DNA of 64,000 nucleotides from Streptomyces sp. CB01635 (GCF_002803065.1 NZ_NNBL01000003.1:1-64000), one strand, 5' to 3'; positions 1 through 10,899 are shown, numbered from the stretch's first letter. Notes: a model not told the origin generated them from the sequence alone. Made by a program: numbers and translations.

Positions 1-60
1 GCCGCCAACTACGCCGCCGACCGGTACGGCTCCATCGACAACGTCAACTCCGCGTACTGA
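1..60 (+). CDS. C-terminal end of an unidentified protein (5' end outside window)
   Basis: An open frame runs from the first base to TGA at 58-60 and encodes 19 residues ending in NSAY. The string YAADRYGSI resembles the C-terminal region of some lytic transglycosylase or tape-measure-associated SLT domains, where an aromatic residue, RYG and a short hydrophobic stretch recur. That resemblance is weak and the identity cannot be settled from 19 residues. The codons are GC-rich at the third position, as expected for a real high-GC gene. Confidence 0.4.
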   Translation, partial: AANYAADRYGSIDNVNSAY

Positions 61-133
61 GCCGCCGTCACCGCACGCACACGCCGTAACTGATCCACGG
101 CACATCTCAACCCTCGAACGGAGGGCAGCGCCC

Positions 134-583
134 ATGCCGCACACCAGCGGAGACGAAGGGCACGCGCCCTCAGCCGACGCCCTTGAACACCCCGGCCACG
201 GGTTGGCGAACCTGCACCGCTCACGCGACAGGTCACGCAGGAAGCGGCTGCGCGTCATCACGTACACCGCGCTCGGCAACCCCGCCAGGGCCTAAGAGCT
301 CGCCGACACCGCGACCAGGACCGTGAGCGCCGACTCCGGTCTCGCGTCCGCGGACAAACTGCTCGGCCTGGCGAAGGACCTGAAGGGCATCAGCCCCGAC
401 CACATGAACATGGTCACGCTGCCGGTCAGCTACGACGCCCAGGACGCCGGCCGCGTCCTGCCACTGACCAAGGCGTCCCACCAGGTCTGGCAGGCCCTGC
501 GCGACGACCGTCCGATCCCGAAGTCCGCGACCGAGAACTCGGTCGCCGCGCGGACCGACACACCGGTGTCCGCCGGCGCCTAG
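134..583 (+). pseudogene. LytR-CpsA-Psr (LCP) family protein, internally deleted
   Basis: An ATG at 134, preceded by GGAGGG (about 119-124), opens a frame encoding a hydrophilic N-terminus and an Arg-rich stretch leading into RVITYTALG, the start of the single signal-anchor helix usual in LCP proteins. The frame meets TAA at 293-295. Immediately after it, in the same frame, 296-583 encodes a stretch resembling the C-terminal part of LCP catalytic domains (LADTATRTV, then DKLLGLAKDLKGI and NMVTLPVSY). LCP enzymes attach wall polymers to peptidoglycan and need a central domain of about 150 residues with conserved Arg and Asp. That centre is missing here. I infer one deletion joining N-terminal and C-terminal codons, leaving a stop at the junction. 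The C-terminal part alone would be inactive. Confidence 0.65.
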
Positions 584-650
584 GGGGCGTCGGGCCGCAG
601 CCGGTTGCTCACATCGACCGCGAGGACGATTCGCCCGTCGGCCGCCCTTG

Positions 651-695
651 GCAGCGGGCATTGATCCAGCTCCAGCTCCACGCCGCAGCGGCCCC
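651..695 (+). pseudogene. Short integrase-like motif on the plus strand
   Basis: These 45 bases read AAGIDPAPAPRRSGP in one frame. This matches the linker found after the helix-turn-helix in integrase cores of IS3/IS481-type transposases of actinomycetes (typically AAGIDPAPRRSGP). The preceding half of that motif lies on the opposite strand at about 800-926. This suggests a small inversion or two separate scars. It is too short to be certain. Confidence 0.3.
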
Positions 696-760
696 CGCCG
701 GGTGCGCGGAAGGTCCTTCGGAGACCAGGGTTGCCAGGGTCGCCTGCGGGAACTTGTGCT

Positions 761-800
761 GCGTTGCGCTGCGCTGCGCTGCGTTGCGTTGCGTTGCGTG
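761..800. repeat. Pentanucleotide tandem repeat, eight units of GCGTT/GCGCT
   Basis: Eight consecutive 5-bp units follow the pattern GCGTT, GCGCT x3, GCGTT x3, GCGTG. The tract abuts the truncated integrase frame on the minus strand, where it is read as a run of Gln/Arg/Asn/Ala codons. It probably grew by slippage after the integrase decayed. Confidence 0.85.
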
Positions 801-926
801 GAGGATTTCCCAGGCCGTGGACGGGGCGATCGGATGGTTGAGGTGGGCGAGTGCGCCCTGTATTCGGAGGCGGCCCCAGTTGCTGTTCTCCCGGGCCAGG
901 CGCAGGATGAAGTGTTCGAGCGGCAC
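801..926 (-). pseudogene. Integrase-core transposase fragment (IS3/IS481-like)
   Basis: Read on the minus strand the segment encodes a stretch with LRLARENSNWG, RIQGALAHLNH and STAWEILHA. This is the helix-turn-helix region just before the DDE integrase core of IS3/IS481-like transposases. The frame then enters the GCGTT repeat and loses similarity, so the DDE residues are absent. The usual continuation, AAGIDPAPRRSGP, is found instead on the plus strand at 651-695. Confidence 0.5.
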
Positions 927-1244
927 AGGGTCGGCACCGACCGCTTCGCAGCGGGGGCTGAGCTGGTTACCCGCAAGGCCGGGGCGGCTGACCGGTCTGG
1001 AAGGGCACCGTTATGGCCGAACAGGTCGTCTTGGGCGCCGCTGAGGCTGTGGACCACAGTCGGGAGCTGCTCTCGCCGAGTGGCTGACCAGGAGCCGGTG
1101 ACCAGTACGTGAGACCAGTGATGGCGGTCACTGCCGTTCACGCGAACTGGCCCTTGCGCAGGCCTTGATCGGGCACGGGCCTGCCGTCTCCACCGCACGC
1201 TTCCGGGCATCCCACGCCGCCTCGAGACGTGAGGAGGGATGGCA

Positions 1245-1652
1245 ATGCGAACGAACATCATCCGGCACGAGAACATGATGGTGAGCTACGACGTGGTCAA
1301 CGGCTGGACGGTCATCGAGGTCGACGGTGAGGTCGACGCCCACACCGCCCCCGTGATCCGCGAAGGAGTGATCAAGCTCCTCAACGAGGGACACTGCCAT
1401 TTCGTCCTGGACCTGGGCTTTGTCACCTTCATGGATTCGATGGGGCTGGGCATGATCGTGGCGGTCACCAAGCGCCTCCGTGAACACGAAGGCGCACTGC
1501 GTATCGCGGCCGCCTCCAGCCGGGTACTGAAGATCTTCGACCTGAGCGGCATGCGTGAGAGCTACGAAATCTTCCCCTCGACGGCGGAAGCTACGGCGTC
1601 TGCTCCCTTGCCTGGCAGCCTCGCGCACTGGCCGCATCCGTCCTCCGGCTGA
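1245..1652 (+). CDS. STAS-domain anti-anti-sigma factor (SpoIIAA/BldG type)
   Basis: About 135 residues, with the compact STAS fold of anti-sigma-factor antagonists. The N-terminal strand pair contains VIEVDGEVDAHTAP. The phosphorylation loop follows FVTFMDSMGLGMIV, then an Arg-rich helix (VTKRLREHEGALR). Such proteins bind SpoIIAB/RsbW-type kinases and free a sigma factor when dephosphorylated. The loop reads DSMG, so one Ser is present, but the next position, usually Ser or Thr (DSSG or DSTG), is Met. Two ATGs exist, at 1239 and 1245. GAGGAGG at 1231-1237 sits directly against the first but 7 nt from the second, so 1245 is preferred. The last 25 residues are Pro/Ser-rich and not part of the domain. 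No kinase or sigma gene is adjacent; the next gene is an rpoA copy. Confidence 0.85.
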   Translation: MRTNIIRHENMMVSYDVVNGWTVIEVDGEVDAHTAPVIREGVIKLLNEGHCHFVLDLGFVTFMDSMGLGMIVAVTKRLREHEGALRIAAASSRVLKIFDLSGMRESYEIFPSTAEATASAPLPGSLAHWPHPSSG

Positions 1653-2036
1653 GGAGGGCGCCACTGTGTGTCGGGTGTGCGGCGATTTCCAGGAACTCAC
1701 GACCACGCCCCGGCGGAATCTGACAAGCGGGGACGAGGTTTCTGGCACCTGCAAGGTGCTCCGTGTCGGCGACGACCCCACCGGACTGGAGGCGGAGGCC
1801 GCCATCACACCCGGCTGTACCAGTCCCGGCCCTCGGCGTATGACTGACGCCCAGGAGTAGGAGCAGCTGATCGTCGGGCCCCACGCCAGCGAGAGCTGGG
1901 CCCGCCGAGCGGTCGGCAGACGGGCGGAGTCGGGCAGTTCGGGCTCTTCGGAGGCTGTATCGGCCATATCGCACGTACCCTTCGTGGTGTCTACGGCGCC
2001 ACATAGCGGGCGCCGAACCACTGGAGGCAACACCTC
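1653..2036. other. Intergenic region between the STAS gene and rpoA
   Basis: About 380 bp. Open frames exist on both strands, but none has a recognisable family, a good start context or convincing length. The last 20 bases carry the GGAGG (2023-2027) ribosome binding site of rpoA. I see no terminator-like hairpin with a U tract. Confidence 0.6.
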
Positions 2037-3059
2037 GTGCTGATTGCTCAGCGTCCGTCCCTGACCGAAGAGGTCGTCGACGAGTTCCGCTCCCGGTTCG
2101 TCATTGAGCCGCTGGAGCCGGGCTTCGGCTACACCCTCGGCAACTCTCTTCGCCGCACCCTTCTCTCCTCGATCCCGGGTGCGGCGGTCACGTCCATCCG
2201 TATCGACGGTGTCCTGCACGAGTTCACCACCGTGCCGGGCGTCAAGGAAGACGTCACCGACCTCATCCTCAACATCAAGCAGCTCGTCGTGAGCAGCGAG
2301 CAAGACGAGCCCGTCGTGATGTACCTGCGCAAGCAGGGCCCGGGACTGGTCACCGCCGCCGACATCGCGCCCCCGGCCGGCGTCGAGGTGCACAACCCCG
2401 ACCTCGTCCTCGCCACGCTCAACGGCAAGGGCAAGCTGGAGATGGAGCTGACCGTCGAGCGCGGTCGCGGCTACGTCTCCGCCGTCCAGAACAAGCAGGT
2501 CGGTCAGGAGATCGGGCGCATCCCGGTCGACTCGATCTACTCGCCGGTCCTGAAGGTCACGTACAAGGTCGAGGCGACCCGTGTCGAGCAGCGCACCGAC
2601 TTCGACAAGCTGATCGTCGACGTCGAGACGAAGCAGGCCATGCGTCCGCGTGACGCCATGGCGTCGGCCGGTAAGACCCTGGTCGAGCTGTTCGGTCTCG
2701 CCCGCGAGCTGAACATCGACGCCGAGGGCATCGACATGGGCCCGTCCCCCACGGACGCCGCCCTGGCCGCCGATCTGGTACTGCCGATCGAGGAGCTGGA
2801 CCTCACCGTTCGGTCGTACAACTGCCTCAAGCGCGAGGGCGTCCACTCCGTGGGTGAGCTCGTCGCCCGCTCCGAGGCGGACCTGCTCGACATCCGCAAC
2901 TTCGGTGCGAAGTCGATCGACGAGGTCAAGGCGAAGCTGGCCGGTATGGGCCTCGGACTCAAGGACTCGCCTCCCGGCTTCGACCCGACCGCCGCGGTCG
3001 ACGCCTTTGGCGCGGACAACGACGCGGACGCGGGGTTCGTGGAGACCGAGCAGTACTGA
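2037..3059 (+). CDS. rpoA: RNA polymerase alpha subunit, apparently an extra copy
   Basis: A complete 340-residue alpha subunit. It starts with GTG at 2037, 9 nt after GGAGG, as in Streptomyces rpoA. Residues 1-230 form the assembly domain ([18 protein letters not shown] near residues 31-48). About 250-320 is the C-terminal DNA/activator-binding domain ([18 protein letters not shown], then [14 protein letters not shown]), followed by the acidic tail ending in EQY. No frameshift or missing block is visible, and as far as I recall it is close to the normal Streptomyces protein throughout. In Streptomyces the usual rpoA lies between rpsD and rplQ. Neither those genes nor any other ribosomal gene is present here, so this is most likely a second, relocated copy. 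It could incorporate into RNA polymerase, or it could be recent and redundant. Confidence 0.95.
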   Translation: MLIAQRPSLTEEVVDEFRSRFVIEPLEPGFGYTLGNSLRRTLLSSIPGAAVTSIRIDGVLHEFTTVPGVKEDVTDLILNIKQLVVSSEQDEPVVMYLRKQGPGLVTAADIAPPAGVEVHNPDLVLATLNGKGKLEMELTVERGRGYVSAVQNKQVGQEIGRIPVDSIYSPVLKVTYKVEATRVEQRTDFDKLIVDVETKQAMRPRDAMASAGKTLVELFGLARELNIDAEGIDMGPSPTDAALAADLVLPIEELDLTVRSYNCLKREGVHSVGELVARSEADLLDIRNFGAKSIDEVKAKLAGMGLGLKDSPPGFDPTAAVDAFGADNDADAGFVETEQY

Positions 3060-4240
3060 ACGCTGCGCTGCGCCGGGTCCCGAGAGCCGGGAAGGCAGAG
3101 GAGCCGGTGACGCGGAGACAGCCACTGGAAGACCGCACCCCCTTTCCCCGTGAGAGGACGTGGGATCCTCTGGCGCTACCTCGACGAACGCGGCGATGCG
3201 GCGGTGGCTGAGCTCGTCCAGTCAGGCTTGCGCCTGCCGAAAACCTCATCCGTGTATCTCAGGCGGCCGAGGCGGTCGTGCCGAGGTATGTCGAGGCGGG
3301 CGATCCGGCCTGGATCGGCAATCGGTTCGGGGAGGGCGCGCGGCTTGCTGGACGTGCACATGGGGGTGCCTTTCACGAAGGTTGGACCCCAAGGGAGCCT
3401 GGTTCCCCGTTCTTCCTCGACATGTCCGCCACCTTCCCGCCTCGTCCTGAGCAAGGCGACAGGACCCGAGCGTGGGAAGCTCGGGTCTCCTAGGTGTGAT
3501 TGGGCCTCTTCCCTGCGAGGGAGAGGCCTGAGGGGGCTCGATGGCAGCGGCCGGTAGTCCGCGTGCCCCGTGGCTCTCCGTCCAGCCTGGCACGAGTCTG
3601 GCTCGGGCAACTGCCGGGGTCCGGTGGGGACCACTCAGGACGCCGACCGTGCGCCACGCGTACGACCACCCCGCGAGCCGCCTCTTACTCCCACGGGTTC
3701 GGCTTTCGCCTGGGGCGCCCCCGTGCGCCCTGTTGTCGGGACGGTTTGACGCTACGGCGAGCGCATCTCTGATGCGACAGGGTTTCGCCTCCTCCGTGTT
3801 GGCCGGTCCCGCCTGGATCGGTAGCGCGAGCTTCCGATCTGTAGCTCCAGCCGGATCGGTGAGCGACGACCATTGCGATCGCTGCACGGCCCTGGAGTGT
3901 CGCTACCGCATCCTGACGGGGTTGCTGCCCGGTTGCGGTACTTCGCTGCTGTACAGCAGGGTCCCAGCGGGGGTGACCATGGAACGGCATCTGTTGATGC
4001 GGCTGCTGACCGGTGACGACGAGGCCGCCCGCCGGGCCCGGTTCCGCGCGCCGGTCCGCTTCGTCGGCCCGACGCGTGCCGGCGCCGGGCGTTCCGTCTT
4101 CCGTGACTCCCCGGCTCATCCGAGGCACGGCACCAGGGAAGGCGACGCCAAGTCGGCGCGGCATGGTCAAGGTGCCGCACCTTCGAAGCGCCGCACCGTG
4201 TGAGGGCATGCTGAGGCCGCACGGCACGGGTACCCCGACC
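3060..4240. other. Long gene-poor tract after rpoA with several strong hairpins
   Basis: Some 1,180 bp without a convincing protein gene. The open frames present have no recognisable domain and overlap on both strands. rplQ, which normally follows rpoA, is absent. Perfect or near-perfect hairpins occur at 3463-3487 (9-bp arms GACCCGAGC/GCTCGGGTC, 7-nt loop), 3503-3528 (GGCCTCT, one bulged T, CCCT pairing with AGGGAGAGGCC), about 3697-3730 (CACGGG/CCCGTG enclosing GGCGAAAGCC) and about 3903-3936 (CCGCA/TGCGG). Their clustering suggests structured RNA rather than protein coding. Confidence 0.55.
3240..4000 (-). ncRNA. Candidate structured RNA, possibly a decayed group II intron 5' part
   Basis: Read on the minus strand the tract has a series of hairpins, including a GAAA-capped stem (GGCGAAAGCC) inside a CACGGG/CCCGTG stem followed by GTGGGAGTAAGAGG. 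This style of sequence occurs in domain I of bacterial group II introns. I cannot find domain V or an intron-encoded reverse transcriptase, so if this is an intron it is truncated. The call is tentative and rests on hairpin density alone. Confidence 0.2.
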
Positions 4241-5221
4241 TCATCCGTTGCGGAACACGTCCAGGATCCGCTCCGCGGCCAGCGTGGCCGTGAGCTCTCC
4301 CTCCCGTACCTGCCGCTCCAGGTTCGGGGCCAGCGACCGGACCGCCGGGTCGGCGTGCAGGCGGCCGAGCAGTTCGTCGCGGACCATGGCCCAGGTCCAG
4401 TCGATCTGCTGGTCGCGGCGGCGGGCGGCGAGACGGCCGGCGGAGTCCAGCAGGGTGCGGTGTTGTTCGAGCCGTTCCCACACGGCGTCGAGGCCGGTCG
4501 ACTCTCGTGCGCTGCAGCTGAGCACCGGTGGAGTCCAGAAGGCGTCTTTGCCGTGCATCAGCCGCAGCGCGCCCGCGAGTTCACGGGCGGCTGCCCGGGC
4601 GTCACGCTCGTGGGGCCCGTCCGCCTTGTTGACACTGATCACGTCGGCGAGTTCCAGGACACCCTTCTTGATGCCCTGCAACTGGTCACCGGTCCGTGCG
4701 AGCGTGAGCAGCAGGAAGGTGTCGACCATGTTGGCGACGGCGGTCTCGGACTGACCGACACCGACGGTCTCCACCAGCACCACGTCGTAGCCCGCTGCCT
4801 CCATGACCACGATCGACTCACGGGTGGCCTTGGCGACCCCGCCGAGCGTGCCCGAGGTGGGGGAAGGGCGCACGAACGCCGCAGGGTCGACGGCGAGGCG
4901 CTCCATGCGGGTCTTGTCGCCCAGGATGGACCCGCCGGTCCGGCTGGACGACGGGTCGACGGCGAGCACGGCCACTCGGTGCCCGAGGCCGGTGAGCATC
5001 GTGCCGAAGGCGTCGATGAACGTCGACTTGCCCACGCCCGGCACTCCGCTGATCCCGATGCGCCGGGAACGGCCGCTGTGAGGCAGCAGCTCGGTGAGCA
5101 ACTCCTGTGCCAGGGTGCGGTGTTGGGGACGGGTGGACTCGACGAGAGTGATCGCGCGCGCGATGACGGCCCGTTTCCCGTCCAGGACGCCCTTGACGTA
5201 CGTGTCGAGTTCGATCGCCAT
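4241..5221 (-). CDS. meaB: Methylmalonyl-CoA mutase-associated GTPase MeaB (ArgK family)
   Basis: A 326-residue G3E-class P-loop GTPase. The Walker A motif GVPGVGKST lies near residues 59-67. A Mg-binding Asp follows in AVDPSSSRTGGSILGDKTRM, then ETVGVGQSE (Walker B region) and the base-specificity motif NKAD. MeaB proteins gate adenosylcobalamin loading into methylmalonyl-CoA mutase and protect it from inactivation. The gene starts 12 bp after mutB on the same strand, which places it last in a mutA-mutB-meaB operon and supports this role over the older ArgK transport-kinase name. Length and motifs are normal. Confidence 0.95.
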   Translation of the reverse strand: MAIELDTYVKGVLDGKRAVIARAITLVESTRPQHRTLAQELLTELLPHSGRSRRIGISGVPGVGKSTFIDAFGTMLTGLGHRVAVLAVDPSSSRTGGSILGDKTRMERLAVDPAAFVRPSPTSGTLGGVAKATRESIVVMEAAGYDVVLVETVGVGQSETAVANMVDTFLLLTLARTGDQLQGIKKGVLELADVISVNKADGPHERDARAAARELAGALRLMHGKDAFWTPPVLSCSARESTGLDAVWERLEQHRTLLDSAGRLAARRRDQQIDWTWAMVRDELLGRLHADPAVRSLAPNLERQVREGELTATLAAERILDVFRNG

Positions 5222-5233
5222 GGAGTCACCCGC

Positions 5234-7446
<2,213 letters not shown>

Positions 7447-7447
<1 letters not shown>

Positions 7448-9258
7448 CAGGACACTCCCATACGGTCGAGCGTGGCGGACAGGACGTCCGCTGCGTCACA
7501 GCCTGCGAAGACATAGGTGTCGACCCCGGCGTATGTTGCCGGCCGACCGGCGAGGAACACCTGCCGGGCGCCGGCCGCACGCAGCTGCTGAGCGGCGGTC
7601 TCGGCCTGCTCCGCGTACACCTGGTCACTGGAGCACAGGCACACAGCTTGCGCGCCGCTCTCCTCGAAGGTGCCATCGGCCACGGGTTCGATGCCGCCTG
7701 CCTGGAAGAGGTTGGCGGCGAAGGCGAGCCGAGCGGAGTGGGCGGCGGCCGGGCCCAGCGGAGCGAGGAACACGCGGGGCCTGCTGCCGGAGGCAGCGAG
7801 ATGGGCGTCCGACCGGGACCTCAGCGCTTCGAAGGCTTCGTCCCGGCGTACCCGCGGCAGACCTCCGGACGGCGCCTCGGGCGCCGGCTCACGGACGACC
7901 GGCTTCTCGTCGAGGAACGGGAACTCGCTGACGCCGGTGACCGGCTCGCGTCGCTTCGCCAGATTCCTGCTGCGAAGGGACCAGCTCTCGGCCAGGCGCT
8001 CGCGGACCATCCCCGACCGCAGTGCGGCGGCCTGGCCGCCCGCACGCTCGATCTCCTGGAAGAAGTCCCATGCCGCGTGGGCGAGTTCGTCGGTCAGGCG
8101 CTCCACATACCAGGAACCCCCGGCCGGATCGATCACGCGGGCCAGGTGCGACTCCTCGATGAGGATGGTGGAGGTGTTGCGGGCGATACGCCGGGCGAAG
8201 CCATCCGACAGGCCAAGAGCTCGGTCGAAGGGCAGTACGGTCACGGCATCGGCGCCGCCAACCCCCGCGGCCAGAGTGGCGACGGTGCTGCGCAGCATGT
8301 TCACCCAGGGATCGCGCCGCGTCATCATCACCGGTGACGTCACCGCGTGCTGGAGTTGCGCTCCGTGCTGCGGGGCTCCGCAGGCCTCGGCCACCCGTCC
8401 CCACAGACGCCGTGCCGCGCGGAACTTGGCGATCGTGAGGAACTGATCGGCGCTCGCTGCGTAACGGAACTCCATCTGTGCCAGGGCCTGTTGGATGTTC
8501 AGCCCAGCCGACGTCAGCGCGCGAAGGTAGGCAACGCCGGTCGCCAGGGAGCAGCCCAGTTCCTGAGCAGTGGAGCCGCCGGCCTCGTGATAGGGCAGGG
8601 CGTCCACCATCAGTGCCCGCAGCCCGGGCCGGTCCGTGACGCACCGGCCGGCAAGCTCGTAGATCGGCGCGCCGTCGTACGACTCGCCGGTGCGGGCCTC
8701 GTGGCCGAGCGGGTCCCCGCCCAGACTGCCGCGCACCGCGTCGGAGGCGATGCCCGCTTCGTCGTACATGCGTAGTAGTTGTGCCGCGGCTGCAGGCGTC
8801 TCCGTGCCCGCGTCGAGGACGACCGGAGCGAGATCCAGATAAACGCCGTCGAGAGCGGCAGGCAACGCGGAGACGGGAAAGCCGGTGTGCTCGCCGACGG
8901 TGAGCCACAGTGAGGTGACGCCGTTCTCGAGGTCGGTGAGTACCGCACCGGAGTCCGCGACGCTGTGCAGTTGACGCACATCCCAGCCGTTGACCGTCTG
9001 TCCTTCGGCGCGGCCGCCGCGTACGAAGGGGGCGAAGCCAGGCATCCCGGTCGCTGGGGTGGCATCGCGAGGCGTATACAGAGGGTGGGCGCGCAGCCCG
9101 TCCTCGAGGGTGGTGGACAGGGCGTCTTCTGCCTCCTCGGCCGAGACTTCCTTGCCCGACTTGCGCAGAACACCTGCTACGAGGTGCTGCCACTGCTCAA
9201 GTGTCGTGTCAGGGAACTCGGCGGCCAGGGAAAGCCCGTCGTCAGGCAGGACCGTCAT
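7447..9258 (-). CDS. mutA: Methylmalonyl-CoA mutase small (beta) subunit
   Basis: A 603-residue homologue of MutB that forms the non-catalytic partner in the heterodimer. The barrel region is recognisable ([15 protein letters not shown], then [19 protein letters not shown], mirroring [19 protein letters not shown] in MutB). In the C-terminal domain the cobalamin motif DxHxxG is replaced by [12 protein letters not shown], so the axial-ligand His is not in the usual context. This is typical of MutA, which does not bind cofactor. It is first in the operon, with mutB coupled through a one-base overlap. Start is at 9258; the upstream SD is weak. Confidence 0.93.
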
Positions 9259-9430
9259 GCCCGGATGCTAGGTCAGATCGACAGATGAGCAGGAGATGAC
9301 GCGGGTGTGACCTTGTTCTCCTTGCCTAGTGGGCGTCGGCTGCATATGGGTTGGGGAACGGAACCTGTCGCGGGAGCTGTGCCGCCGCCTGTGCCGCCGG
9401 GTGACGCGGAGCGAGACGGACCACCTGACC

Positions 9431-9471
9431 GGTTCCGACGGCCCTGTGACCGGGTGCCGCCGACCGGAACC
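9431..9471. promoter_or_regulatory. Inverted repeat between divergent mutA and cobF
   Basis: GGTTCCG at 9431-9437 is repeated inverted as CGGAACC at 9465-9471. It lies in the 250-bp divergent intergenic region, which also holds a direct repeat CTGTGCCGCC. It could be an operator serving one or both genes. I see no conserved B12-box of a cobalamin riboswitch. Confidence 0.3.
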
Positions 9472-9510
9472 TGATCCTGTCTCATGGCCCCACCTGCGAC
9501 ACTGCGTCGC

Positions 9511-10296
9511 ATGACCACGGAGCAACGCCGGATACTCGTGATCGGCATCGGAGCGGGCGACCCGGACCACCTGACCCTCGGCGCCGTGAAGGCCATCCGT
9601 CAGGCAGACGTCTTCTTCATCGTCGGCAAGGGGCCGGACAAGTCCGCTCTGACGGACCTGCGTCACAGCATGCTGGAGGAGCACGCCGAGGCTCCGTACC
9701 GCGTGGTGGAAGTGGAGGACCCCAGCCGGGACCGGCGCCCCAGGGACCGATCCGACTACACCACCGTCGTCCAGGACTGGCGCAGTCGGCGTGGGGACAT
9801 CTTCGAGGGCCTGATGCGCGACGAGATGGCGGAAGGGGAAACCGGAGCGTTCCTCGTGTGGGGCGACCCGTCGCTCTACGACAGCACCCTCGGGATCCTC
9901 TCCGACATCGAGGCCCGCGCTTCCTTCTCCGTGGCGGTCGAGGTCGTTCCAGGTATCAGCAGTGTCTCGACGCTCGCCGCGAAGCACCGCATTCCGCTGA
10001 ACCAGGTGGGCCGCCCGCTCCACATCACCCCGGCTCGCCGCCTCCCTGACGTGGGCCAGAACGACGACGGAGACATCGTCGTCATGCTCGACGCGCACGA
10101 GTCGTTCACCCAGGTCGAGGGGGATGACGTCTGGATCTACTGGGGCGCCTACCTGGGCACGCCGGACGAGCTCCTCGTCGCGGGGCCACTGCACGAAGTG
10201 TCCGACCGTATCCGGCAGGTTCGGGCCGAGGCCCGGGAGCGACATGGCTGGATCATGGACACGTATCTGCTGCGGATCGTGGATTCGCCGGCCTGA
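9511..10296 (+). CDS. cobF: Precorrin-6A synthase (deacetylating)
   Basis: About 261 residues with the tetrapyrrole methyltransferase fold: the N-terminal VIGIGAGDPDHLTLGAVKAI is the SAM-binding P-loop of the CbiE/CobF group, and VEVVPGISSV is the second hallmark. CobF catalyses C-1 methylation with acetate loss in the aerobic cobalamin pathway, turning precorrin-5 into precorrin-6A. An in-frame ATG also exists at 9484. I prefer 9511 because it starts at the conserved N-terminus, though no clear SD precedes either. The gene faces away from the B12-dependent mutase operon. Other cob genes are not in the window. Confidence 0.9.
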   Translation: MTTEQRRILVIGIGAGDPDHLTLGAVKAIRQADVFFIVGKGPDKSALTDLRHSMLEEHAEAPYRVVEVEDPSRDRRPRDRSDYTTVVQDWRSRRGDIFEGLMRDEMAEGETGAFLVWGDPSLYDSTLGILSDIEARASFSVAVEVVPGISSVSTLAAKHRIPLNQVGRPLHITPARRLPDVGQNDDGDIVVMLDAHESFTQVEGDDVWIYWGAYLGTPDELLVAGPLHEVSDRIRQVRAEARERHGWIMDTYLLRIVDSPA

Positions 10297-10388
10297 TCGG
10301 CCGCGTCAGTGATGCCAGGATCAGACGTCCGCACACAGTCGCCCTCGCCTGACGGGAGTGGGGGGAGTGGAATCCGCAGCGCCGTGCT

Positions 10389-10636
10389 CGCGTCCTGCTG
10401 AAGTTTCTCACCCTCATCGAGCAGGAGCGGGACGCGCTGGCCCGGCTGCTGTCCTCCGAACACGGCAAGACCATCGCCGACGCGCACGGTGACCTTCAAC
10501 GCGGCCTGGAGGTGGTGGAGTTCGCGGCCGGTATCCCGCATCTCCTCAAGGGCGATTTCACCGACAATGCGGGGCGGGGGCATCGACGTCCACTCCCTGC
10601 GCGCTCCACTCGGCGTTGTCGCGGGCATCACTGGTC
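10389..10636 (+). pseudogene. mmsA: Methylmalonate-semialdehyde dehydrogenase fragment
   Basis: The segment encodes RVLLKFLTLIEQERDALA, SSEHGKTIADAHGD and GLEVVEFAAGIPHLLKGDF, an internal N-terminal region of aldehyde dehydrogenases of the MmsA family. Near 10572 a G run shifts the frame and the sequence continues as GIDVHSLRAPLGVVAGIT. Neither the start, the catalytic Cys region nor the C-terminus is present. Similarity ends where the transposase fragment on the other strand begins. It therefore looks like a dehydrogenase gene broken by an insertion and then reduced to about 80 codons. Confidence 0.65.
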
Positions 10637-10845
10637 TTCTTGATGCGGTTCACGGCGCCTTCTGTGCCGCCGGAACTCCAGTGCAGGGTGACGCCGGCGG
10701 TCACCGCGTCGAGCTCTCGGAGCAGGCGGAGTGCGAAGTTGGTGAGGCCGGGCAGTTGACTGGCGTCGACGGCATCGATCCATTCGCGAAGTGTGGGGCC
10801 GAGCCGATGGGTGAGGATCTCTCTCGAGGCCCAGCGAGCGCGAAT
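10637..10845 (-). pseudogene. ISL3-family transposase C-terminal fragment
   Basis: On the minus strand this encodes LREWIDAVDASQLPGLTNFA, then ELDAVTAGVTLHWSSGGTEG and VNRIK. These are the last blocks of ISL3-type transposases (DAVxAGLTLPWSSGxVEGHVNRIK). The frame runs directly into the mmsA fragment, so the end of the transposase is missing, and the DDE core upstream is absent too. Confidence 0.55.
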
Positions 10846-10880
10846 TGACCCTCCCCTTACGTCAGGCTTGAGGCTGTATG
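10845..10880 (+). promoter_or_regulatory. Putative MerR-type promoter and operator
   Basis: TTGACC at 10845-10850 and GAGGCT at 10870-10875 are separated by 19 bp, the stretched spacing typical of MerR-controlled promoters. The spacer CTCCCCTTACGTCAGG contains an imperfect dyad. It lies 20 bp upstream of the MerR gene start, suggesting autoregulation of that gene and the following glycosyltransferase. Confidence 0.5.
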
Positions 10881-10899
10881 CCGACGAAAGGGCAGGTGG

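Noticed and set aside
3150..3450. Short open frames after rpoA that might be rplQ
   Set aside because: None matches the L17 N-terminus (MPRPAKGARLGG), so the usual rpoA-rplQ linkage is absent.
9259..9510. Possible cobalamin riboswitch between mutA and cobF
   Set aside because: No B12-box-like conserved segment is visible; only a simple inverted repeat is reported.
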